From contig NZ_BCNM01000025.1 in assembly GCF_001514495.1 (NCBI RefSeq), positions 1-64,000 of the forward strand: a stretch of DNA of 64,000 bases, read 5' to 3'. The DNA is from Paenibacillus pabuli NBRC 13638 (GTDB lineage Bacteria; Bacillota; Bacilli; Paenibacillales; Paenibacillaceae). This document shows positions 1 through 7,778 of the stretch, one piece after another. Position numbers and translations under genes: made by a program. How positions within the stretch are numbered: the first letter of the stretch is position 1; each line of letters begins with the position of its first letter. The notes under the pieces are model-generated. The model was not told the origin of the DNA, did no database searches, and saw nothing but the letters and a program-made list of their open reading frames with translations.

Positions 1-1
1 G

Positions 2-3000
2 AATGGGAAAATAGATCGGAAATTGTTAATGGTACAAGAAATTAAGATTGAACATTCAGACAATAAAGTGTTACCGCGGAATACTATTGAACAAATGCTG
101 GCAGAGATCTGGGAAGAAATTCTTAATCTTAAGTCAGTCGGTGTGCATGATAATTTTTTTGAATTAGGGGGTCACTCTCTAGCGGCGACCAAAATGATGG
201 TTCGTATCAATAGAATCATCAAAGGTAATTTATCCTTAGGTATAATCTTTAATTCGCCCACCATTGAGGGGCTTGCTCAGTTCATTCATACCATAGGTGA
301 AGATCCATTTGTGGAGTCTGAACTTATGGCGACTTCGAAGCATGCAAGAACAAAGTTATCGTTTGCACAAGATAGAGTGTTTTTTTTGAATCAATTGATA
401 GTGGAGAAGGCTCTGTATAATGTGCCTTTTTTTATGGAGCTAACGGGTGAGTTGAATCAAGACATTGTAGAAGAATGTATGCTTGAAATTGTTAAGAGAC
501 ATGAAGTACTCCGCTCTGCTTTTACTTCGGTTGGCGGAGTCTCCAAGGTTCAAGTTATGGAAGCTAACGTTTCTTATACATGCCATGATTTGACTCAACA
601 ATCAGAGCAGCAAAAAGTTGTGCAATCCGATAAGCTTTCCCAAGAGCTAATTCGTAAGGAATTCATATTGGATCGACCTCCATTGTTTCATGTTGCGCTC
701 ATTCGTTTAGAAAGGCAGAAATATATAATGGGCATTGTATTCCATCATATTATTAGTGATGATTGGTCTGTTGAGTTGTTTATGAAAGAGTTCTCCATGT
801 TGTATGAAAATAAAATCTTAAATAGAGAGCGTACACTTGCTCCACTCTCTATTCAATATGGCGATTATGCACTTTGGGAGCAGTCTCCCACTCAATTAAA
901 TCAAATTAATCTACATTTGGAGCATTGGAAGGAGAAGTTGAAGGGTGATTTGCCTGTTCTTGCGTTACCTTCCGATCGTAAGCTTGTAAAAAAAACATCA
1001 CATAAGGGTGATGTTCTTACATTTGTTATACCTAAAAACATAACAGAAAGGCTCCTGAGCCTTGGTGAGGCGAATAATAGCACATTGTACATGGTTTTAC
1101 TCACTGTATTTCAAATTCTGTGTTATAAATACTCCGGTCAATCTAGGTTTCTTGTTGGTTCACCTGTCAGTAACCGAAACCAAATCGAAACCGAAAATGT
1201 TATCGGTTTTTTTGTGAACACTGTTATCATATCCGCAGATGTAGCCGGAGACCTAACATTTAATCAACTTTTACAACATGTACGTCAAACGGTGCTGGAA
1301 GCTTTTGAACATCAAGTCCCATTTGATAAGTTAGTGGAAGTGTTGAAACAAGATCATTCGAGGGGCGATCATTCTTTAATTCAAGTTATGTTTCAAGTCG
1401 CTCCGGAAATCAGGCTATCAATCGAAGGGATAGATATACAAGAAAAAGCAGTCGGGATAAGTACGTCTAAATTTGATATTGGTTTAAACATGAAGGTCAG
1501 TAATGAATGTTTATATGGACAGGTCAATTATCGTACAGACTTATTTAGCGAAGCATGGATTGAGCAATTCAGCACACATTTTCAAAAATTAATGATGAAT
1601 GCTGTTGAAAACCCTGGAATTAACATTAGCCAGTTACAACTTCTTAGTCATAATGAATTGAAAACGATAGCCATTCAACCTGAATCCGAAGGAGTACACT
1701 TTGCAGGAGCGAATGTTATAGATTTATTTGAAAGGCAGGTTCGTACAACTCCTCATCATATAGCAGTAACATGGGAATCGGAAACCATAACGTATGGACG
1801 ATTGAATCAACGTGCAAATCAAGTTGCACACTTTTTAGTGGAGCAACAGACAGATAAAGATGTAGACATTGTAGGTATTTGCATGGAAAGATCTATCGAT
1901 ATGATTATTGCTCTACTCGGGATATTAAAGGCAGGTATGGCTTATTTACCCTTGGATCCCGCGATTCCTAAACAAAGATTACATTATCAACTACAAGACT
2001 CGGGTGTAAAGGTTGTACTTACCAGTGGGGTATTGGAAGATTTCTTCTCATTAGAAGATGCCATACGCAGGATAGACATGGAGAACGAGTTGATCTGTTC
2101 CGAATTGGATAGCAAGCCTACAACTAATTCAGTTCGTCAGATTAAGGCGTCTGATTTGGTATATTTGATATATACTTCAGGTTCAACGGGTTATCCCAAG
2201 GGAGTTATGGTAGAACATAGAAATCTGATGAATTATTTATCTGGTACGCAAAAAGTTGTTAGTTTAGAATCGGGTTCTAGTTACGCGACAGTTTCTACTC
2301 TTGCTGCTGATTTAGGTAATACTATGATATTTCATTCTTTGATTAGTGGCGGTGTGTTACATGTCATAAGCAAAGAAAGAGTTTCGGATCCTGAACAATT
2401 ATCAGCATATTTTCGTAGTAACCCAGTGGATTGTTTAAAAATCGTTCCTTCGCACTTGAATCTTCTCCTGTCTGCCTCTGAACCAAAAGATGTTCTACCT
2501 AAGCGCCGTATAATTTTGGGAGGAGAAGCGTTATTATGGGAGCAAGTGGATATGATATGGAGCTTACATCCGGATTGCGAAGTAATTAATCATTATGGTC
2601 CAACAGAAACAACGATTGGGGTAGCTACACACACACTGAAACAAAATATGCCTAGATTTTCTTCTACGGTCCCTTTAGGCTATCCCATAGCTAACACCGA
2701 GTTCTATATATTGGATGAGGCACGTCAACCTGTACCTAGAGGAGTTAGAGGGGAATTATATGTGAGCGGTTCTTCTATTTCTCGAGGATATAAAAATCAG
2801 GAAGAGCTGACAGCTCAGAACTATGTGACCTACCAACATCTGCATGAAAGCAAGCGACTGTATCGTACTGGAGATTGGATTAGGCAATTGCCTGATCATT
2901 CGGTAGAGTATTTGGGTCGTCAAGATGAACAAGTGAAAATTCGCGGTTATCGCATCGAAATACCGGAGATCGTATCTGCCTATAAAAAGCATTATAATAT

Positions 3001-4879
3001 CCGTTCTATTTATATACAGATACAAGAGAACCATCAAACATATGAATTAGTTGCGTACACCGTATCTCCTCATCCAGAACTATTACAATTAGTTGAATTA
3101 AGGGACTATGGATTGCTGCATCTACCTAATTATATGGTTCCCACTAAATTTTATATTCTGGATTCTATTCCTCTTACTGTAAATGGGAAAGTGGACACAT
3201 ATGCTCTGGTGAAGGCTCCAGGTATTAAAGAACTTAAGCTACAGAGGCAGGTAGATAAACTAACAGAAGACGAACAAAAAATCAGGCTTATTTGGGCAGA
3301 TATTCTTAAATTGCAACTTTCTGAAATAGGACTCTATGACAATTTCTTTGTGCTTGGAGGACATTCTCTGTTAGCTACGCAAGTCATATCACGAATTAGG
3401 AAGGAATGGGGAAAGAATATTCCACTATCCTTTATATTCGAATATGCGACAATATTTGATTTAACGAAGAAGGTTGTGAGTGCCGATGCAACCAGTACCC
3501 TTGAAGTTCAAGTGCAACGTACAGAGATTCAAACGAACGGAAGACTATCCTCATCTCAACAAAGACTATGGTTTCTGGATCAATTGGAAGGCAAGACTGC
3601 ATTGTACAATGTTCCCAAAGTAGTTCGGATAGAAGGCAATTTTCAGATGGACGTTATGAAGAGAAGTTTGCAGAAGATTGTGAATCGTCATGAAATTTTA
3701 CGTACAATATATAAAGAAGTTTGTGGAGAACCTGTACAAACTGTGCAAGAAGAAATGGAGTTACCCGTAGTTGTCATGGATCTGCGTAAAACAACAAATA
3801 GTAGGCAACGCGGTCTAGATTATTTGAGGAATGAGGCTAAAATTCCATTTGACTTGAAGGAGGGTCCTTTGGTTCGGGCCTACATGGTACAAACCCAAGA
3901 TTCTGAATTTCTGTTCATGTTAAATTTTCACCATATTGTTATTGATGCTTGGTCTCTCAATATCATCTTTAATGAGATTGAATATTATTATGGCAAACAG
4001 TTCAATGGTGAACAACATGATAGTTATCAAGAACCTCTTCAATATGAAGATTTCATAAAGTTAGAGCAACATAAGTTAAATGATCAATATATTAGTGAAC
4101 AGCTGATATACTGGCAAAGTACACTAAAGGACAGCAACGCTAATGTCACATTACCTACAGATCGTGTGCGACCTAGGAAGTTATCAACTCATGGATCTAC
4201 ACATTATATTTCAGTTCCAAACCAACTTTATACGGATTTAATTTATTATAGCCGAGCCCAAGGAGTCAGCTTGTTTACAACTACTTTATCCGCTTTTGGT
4301 GTGTTGATGTACACAATTACAGAGCAAGAAGAGATTTGCATCGGTACTCCAATAGCCAATCGTACGGACAAAGAAGTCGAGGGGATCGTTGGTTTCTTTG
4401 TGAATACAGTTGTAATAAAAATGGAGCTTTTCTCCAATCCAACCTTTGAGCAATTGCTTAGAAGTATCCAACGAAGAACTTTAGAGGTTTATGATCATTC
4501 TGATGTTTCTTTTGAGCAATTAACTGAATTGCTGCTAGAAGAAAGAAATCCGGCCTTTTCTCCTTTTTTCCAGATCATGTTTGAAACAAGTAAGGAGATA
4601 ATATTCAATCTTCCTCATATGGTATCTACACCTGAGCATCTTGATGCGGGTACTTCCAAATTTGACCTGAGCATTAATGTAATCGAACAATCCAACAACA
4701 TGATCATAGCATTAGAATATAATACCGATTTGTTTGATAAAGAAACCATTCACATGTTCTCAGACAAATATATACGTATTTTGGAATCTGTCATCGCGAA
4801 TCCAGATCAAAGGTTGAGACAGTTCAGTAGTTTTACTAATACAGTTTCGGCGGAAGAACTAGATGAATTATGGAATTAG
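2..4879 (+). CDS. Nonribosomal peptide synthetase, 3' part: (A)-T-C-A-T-C
   Basis: The gene enters from the left edge: the first in-frame codons read NGKIDRK, the A10 motif closing an adenylation domain, so a TTG at 23 is not a real start. Then follow a thiolation domain (FFELGGHSL, phosphopantetheine Ser at about 176), a condensation domain (HHIISDDWS near 743), a complete adenylation domain (about 1700-3210; YTSGSTGYPKG, YGPTET, YRTGD, NGKVD), a second thiolation domain (GGHSL near 3358) and a second condensation domain (HHIVIDAWS near 3929). Aligned by eye to GrsA, the specificity residues read DLTKIGHIGK, one change from the aspartate code DLTKVGHIGK as I remember it. The protein stops right after the last C domain, with no A, T, TE or reductase domain. 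Its base composition is clearly more AT-rich than neighbouring genes, suggesting transfer. It acts in the cytosol in peptide natural-product assembly. Confidence 0.93.
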   Translation, partial: NGKIDRKLLMVQEIKIEHSDNKVLPRNTIEQMLAEIWEEILNLKSVGVHDNFFELGGHSLAATKMMVRINRIIKGNLSLGIIFNSPTIEGLAQFIHTIGEDPFVESELMATSKHARTKLSFAQDRVFFLNQLIVEKALYNVPFFMELTGELNQDIVEECMLEIVKRHEVLRSAFTSVGGVSKVQVMEANVSYTCHDLTQQSEQQKVVQSDKLSQELIRKEFILDRPPLFHVALIRLERQKYIMGIVFHHIISDDWSVELFMKEFSMLYENKILNRERTLAPLSIQYGDYALWEQSPTQLNQINLHLEHWKEKLKGDLPVLALPSDRKLVKKTSHKGDVLTFVIPKNITERLLSLGEANNSTLYMVLLTVFQILCYKYSGQSRFLVGSPVSNRNQIETENVIGFFVNTVIISADVAGDLTFNQLLQHVRQTVLEAFEHQVPFDKLVEVLKQDHSRGDHSLIQVMFQVAPEIRLSIEGIDIQEKAVGISTSKFDIGLNMKVSNECLYGQVNYRTDLFSEAWIEQFSTHFQKLMMNAVENPGINISQLQLLSHNELKTIAIQPESEGVHFAGANVIDLFERQVRTTPHHIAVTWESETITYGRLNQRANQVAHFLVEQQTDKDVDIVGICMERSIDMIIALLGILKAGMAYLPLDPAIPKQRLHYQLQDSGVKVVLTSGVLEDFFSLEDAIRRIDMENELICSELDSKPTTNSVRQIKASDLVYLIYTSGSTGYPKGVMVEHRNLMNYLSGTQKVVSLESGSSYATVSTLAADLGNTMIFHSLISGGVLHVISKERVSDPEQLSAYFRSNPVDCLKIVPSHLNLLLSASEPKDVLPKRRIILGGEALLWEQVDMIWSLHPDCEVINHYGPTETTIGVATHTLKQNMPRFSSTVPLGYPIANTEFYILDEARQPVPRGVRGELYVSGSSISRGYKNQEELTAQNYVTYQHLHESKRLYRTGDWIRQLPDHSVEYLGRQDEQVKIRGYRIEIPEIVSAYKKHYNIRSIYIQIQENHQTYELVAYTVSPHPELLQLVELRDYGLLHLPNYMVPTKFYILDSIPLTVNGKVDTYALVKAPGIKELKLQRQVDKLTEDEQKIRLIWADILKLQLSEIGLYDNFFVLGGHSLLATQVISRIRKEWGKNIPLSFIFEYATIFDLTKKVVSADATSTLEVQVQRTEIQTNGRLSSSQQRLWFLDQLEGKTALYNVPKVVRIEGNFQMDVMKRSLQKIVNRHEILRTIYKEVCGEPVQTVQEEMELPVVVMDLRKTTNSRQRGLDYLRNEAKIPFDLKEGPLVRAYMVQTQDSEFLFMLNFHHIVIDAWSLNIIFNEIEYYYGKQFNGEQHDSYQEPLQYEDFIKLEQHKLNDQYISEQLIYWQSTLKDSNANVTLPTDRVRPRKLSTHGSTHYISVPNQLYTDLIYYSRAQGVSLFTTTLSAFGVLMYTITEQEEICIGTPIANRTDKEVEGIVGFFVNTVVIKMELFSNPTFEQLLRSIQRRTLEVYDHSDVSFEQLTELLLEERNPAFSPFFQIMFETSKEIIFNLPHMVSTPEHLDAGTSKFDLSINVIEQSNNMIIALEYNTDLFDKETIHMFSDKYIRILESVIANPDQRLRQFSSFTNTVSAEELDELWN

Positions 4880-5112
4880 TTAGGGTACCATAATGTAAGC
4901 TGAAGCTTATCGAAGATCAGTAGCGGATTGAACCTTTATCTGAAATACATTAGACTAGTTAAAGGCCGCCTCTGAATGGGTTTCTTGGTGGTATAAATCA
5001 CTCATTCGGTAAAGGAGCCTTTTTTGATCAATGATTGGTTTATTATAATGCGTGGCATAGATCTCGAATTAGACGGATTCTATAGATTACGCAGAACGAA
5101 AGGCGTGGATTC

Positions 5113-5484
5113 ATGGAACGTAACGCTAGGCTCGAAAACGATCCGTTTATCACGGAGCTGGCGGAGAAGCTGCATGTGCACGGATATTATGCATTTTATG
5201 GCGAGCATTACAATGAGAGCGATATGGAGCAGTACCGCAAACGCCTGTTCACATTCTTCAACAACATTGTATGGATCGAGCTGGATGCACGCAAAAAGTA
5301 TATGATCGTGGATCATCGTGGACGTAACACGGTGATGAAACTGATCGATGGCATACTCAATACCCGAAGAACGCTCAAGGCCAATCAAGCCATGAAAGGC
5401 ACAAGCACCATAGAGGTTCAGCGAGAAATTACTCACCTGATGAAGCTTATGCGTATGCTGGATTTTACAACATTTCGAACATGA
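5113..5484 (+). CDS. Hypothetical protein, 123 aa
   Basis: I do not recognise this family. The protein is soluble-looking, charged, rich in Tyr and His near the N-terminus (HGYYAFYGEHY) and basic in the C-terminal half, with no signal peptide or membrane segment. ATG 5113 is the only usual start in the frame after the stop at 5083, preceded by a weak AAAGGCG ribosome site. Its composition fits the chromosomal genes better than the AT-rich NRPS gene upstream, so it is probably not part of the NRPS pathway. An overlapping reading frame (5024-5305) has a better ribosome site (AAAGGAG) but no protein-like composition. A terminator follows directly. Confidence 0.6.
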   Translation: MERNARLENDPFITELAEKLHVHGYYAFYGEHYNESDMEQYRKRLFTFFNNIVWIELDARKKYMIVDHRGRNTVMKLIDGILNTRRTLKANQAMKGTSTIEVQREITHLMKLMRMLDFTTFRT

Positions 5485-5516
5485 GCGTGCTTTTTAACGA
5501 AGCAAACAAGCATAAA

Positions 5517-5569
5517 AGATAGACGGCCTTCCTTGATTTTAATAATCAGGATACCGTCTATCTTTTTTT
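5517..5569 (+). terminator. Rho-independent terminator after the 123-aa gene
   Basis: AGATAGACGG (5517-5526) pairs with CCGTCTATCT (5554-5563), followed by a run of T residues. Confidence 0.8.
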
Positions 5570-5724
5570 GCGGGGAAAGTTGGAATCTTGCGTTTACTGA
5601 AAACAGTGATTGAGTGGTTTGAAGCCCAAGCAACTGCTATAGATCAATAATGCGTTAGCATCTAAATAAAACTGTGCTCATGGTTAAGAGATAAAAAAGA
5701 TTAAGCATCGCATCTTATTTTGGA

Positions 5725-5857
5725 GAAAAGAAACATCCCGTGTGGTGCCCAAAGAATTTGGAGATTAGGACATAAAGTGAAAATTTGTGCTACAGATCAA
5801 CACGCTGCCCGAACTATTCGACGCTTCAAACCGGAGCTAATCTTTGCCAAGAGCTAG
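5725..5857 (+). pseudogene. Possible relic of an IS110/IS1111-type transposase
   Basis: One frame reads CGAQRIWRLGHKVKI and ends at TAG 5855-5857 after about 45 codons, with no good start or ribosome site. This resembles the CGxAxxWxRxLxxLGHxV segment of IS110/IS1111 transposases in the part before the second catalytic region. The match is by eye, short and imperfect. The surrounding 600 bases contain no intact gene, which fits decayed mobile DNA between the NRPS end and the dipeptidase. Chance similarity is possible. Confidence 0.25.
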
Positions 5858-5929
5858 AAACCTTCCAATGCTACACGCGTTGTCCCTATGAAATTATAGG
5901 TTGGAAATTTTTCTGAGCTATTAGACTCA

Positions 5930-6140
5930 GTCTTAAAATAAGTTCATGGAAAAGCTGCAAAGTAGTTAAGGAGACGAAATCGATTCTGTAGAAGCGAAGC
6001 GCTCGCCTAAAAGCTTTCTGCAAGAAAGCTACTTCGGAAGCATATGCTATCGTCGGATTTGACCCTTTGAGAAGGGGAATCCAAAAAATCCGACGATAAC
6101 AGCGATCGAAAGAACGATTCGGCACCGGAACGGCCACTCA
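5930..6140. repeat. Hairpin-rich intergenic element
   Basis: Several inverted repeats lie close together. AGCTTTCT and AGAAAGCT (about 6012-6030) form one perfect hairpin. ATCGTCGGATTT (6049-6060) and AAATCCGACGAT (6086-6097) form a second with 12 bp, whose loop contains a smaller CCCTTT/AAGGGG stem. The element sits just beyond the 3' end of the leftward dipeptidase gene and may end its transcript, but it lacks a clean T-tract. The style suggests a dispersed intergenic repeat. Only one copy is visible here, so family membership is inference. Confidence 0.5.
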
Positions 6141-6178
6141 GCACGCTTCCCCGCACTTATTTTCACATGAACTATACT

Positions 6179-7534
6179 TTACAAACTCTTGATAAACTGA
6201 ACAATCGTCAGCAATCCTTTATCAAAATTCTCCAGGTTGAAATGTTCATTCGGTGCATGCAGATTCTCATCTGGCAGACCGAAGCCCATCATGACAGCCG
6301 GAATACCAAGTACGCGTGAAAGTTTCTCCACAATCGGAATGGAGCCGCCGTCTTTCGTAAACAGGGCACGAACGCCGTACACTTGCTCATACGCATCAGC
6401 CGCTTTTTGCAGAATTGGATCGGATGGATCGGTATTGAACGCAAAGGCTTTCTCAATCTGCTTCACCTGCAGCGTTGCACCTGGCTGAACGTGAGCACGC
6501 AGATGTGCTTCGATACGGTCCAACACATGCTGTGGATCTTGGTCTGCAACGAGGCGGCATGTAATTTTGGCATGAGCTTCCTTTGGAATTACCGTTTTGG
6601 TACCCTCACCTTGGAAACCGCCCCATACGCCATTCAGTTCCAGGGTAGGACGAGCGCCAATACGTTCAACGAACGAGTAGCCTTCTTCCCCGTACAATTG
6701 CTCCAGTCCGAGGTCTTGACGAAGCTGCTCTTCATTGAAGCCCTGCTTCACGAACTCTTCTCTCATCTCAGGAGAGAGCGGCAGAACCCCATCATAGAAA
6801 CCGTCAACGCTCACACGACCTTGCTCATCATGCAGGGAAGCGAGCAGAGATACAAGTGCGTGAAGCGCGTTCGGCACACCGCCTCCAAATGAACCGGAGT
6901 GCAGGTCCGTATTGGCTGTATTCAGATCCACTTCGAGCGAGCAAAGGCCACGCAGACCCGTGGAGATCGCCGGTTTTCCTTTTTCCAAAAGGGAAGTATC
7001 GGAGATCAGTATCATGTCTGCACGCAGCTTGTCTGTATTATCGTTCAGATAGATCGGCAAGTTCGGGCTGGAAATTTCCTCTTCGCCTTCGATGCAGAAT
7101 TTCACATTAACGGGAAGTTCCTTATTTTCGGCAAGCAGAGCTTCAACCGCCTTGATATGTAAGAAGATTTGTCCTTTGTCATCCGTAGCACCACGCGCAA
7201 ACAGTTTGCCGTCCCGAACGGTAGGTTCGAATGGAGGGCTATCCCACAGGTGAAGCGGATCGACAGGCTGCACATCATAGTGTCCATAGATCAGTGCCGT
7301 TGGTTTGCCGGGTGCATGCAAGTGATCTGCATAGACAATCGGATGTCCAGCCGTTGGAATAATCTCTACATTTTCCATACCCGCACGGGTGAGTGCATCC
7401 GCAGCCCATTGAGCCGCACGGTTAATGTCCTCTTTATGTGTTGAAATGGCTGAAATACTTGGGATGGATAACCATTCATTCAGTTCTGCCAGGTGTTTCT
7501 CTCTATTTTCTTGGAAATAAGCTTGTTCCTTCAT
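6179..7534 (-). CDS. M20 family metallodipeptidase
   Basis: A 451-aa cytosolic zinc peptidase that probably cleaves dipeptides or small acylated amino acids. Visible M20 signatures are GHYDVQPVDP (metal His and Asp), ARGATDDKGQ (bridging Asp), EGEEEISSPN (catalytic Glu and metal Glu), and a C-terminal metal His in the GFGLPDENLHAPNE stretch. The central lid/dimerisation domain is present (about residues 190-350), and the length matches the CNDP/DapE-like dipeptidase branch. The start ATG (complement of 7532-7534) has an AGGAGG ribosome site 8 bases upstream. It is a monocistronic, leftward gene, divergent from the regulator at 7765. The exact substrate cannot be read from the sequence. Confidence 0.93.
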   Translation of the reverse strand: MKEQAYFQENREKHLAELNEWLSIPSISAISTHKEDINRAAQWAADALTRAGMENVEIIPTAGHPIVYADHLHAPGKPTALIYGHYDVQPVDPLHLWDSPPFEPTVRDGKLFARGATDDKGQIFLHIKAVEALLAENKELPVNVKFCIEGEEEISSPNLPIYLNDNTDKLRADMILISDTSLLEKGKPAISTGLRGLCSLEVDLNTANTDLHSGSFGGGVPNALHALVSLLASLHDEQGRVSVDGFYDGVLPLSPEMREEFVKQGFNEEQLRQDLGLEQLYGEEGYSFVERIGARPTLELNGVWGGFQGEGTKTVIPKEAHAKITCRLVADQDPQHVLDRIEAHLRAHVQPGATLQVKQIEKAFAFNTDPSDPILQKAADAYEQVYGVRALFTKDGGSIPIVEKLSRVLGIPAVMMGFGLPDENLHAPNEHFNLENFDKGLLTIVQFIKSL

Positions 7535-7724
7535 TAAAAGGCCTCCTTGATGTTCTGCTTTACCCTATTGTAATCCATTTTGCCATCTTAATAAAACATT
7601 GGTTAAAAAATGATCGGCTGCGTACCGTTTCATTCCCCTGGAAATTATGCGTATAATACAAGAAACGGATATCATCCATATATTCTCATGTAAACCATTC
7701 AGCAGGGGAGTTGAGGGAGTTCCC

Positions 7725-7778
7725 ATGACAGTCAGACCATACGCAACCAGGCAGGTGAGTGCTGATGGAACCAGCTAG
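7725..7778 (+). CDS. Possible 17-codon leader peptide overlapping the regulator start
   Basis: ATG 7725 follows a GAGGGAG ribosome site and opens a 17-codon frame (MTVRPYATRQVSADGTS) that stops at 7776-7778, inside the start of the downstream regulator gene in another frame. The regulator's own ATG (7765) has only a modest site (AGGTGAG), so re-initiation or translational coupling is plausible. There is no homology support. Confidence 0.3.
   Translation: MTVRPYATRQVSADGTS

Noticed and set aside
5024-5305. Frame overlapping the 123-aa gene with a good ribosome site
   Set aside because: The sequence is rich in Trp, Arg, Cys and Met and looks like an out-of-frame shadow of the 5113-5484 gene; only the ribosome site speaks for it.
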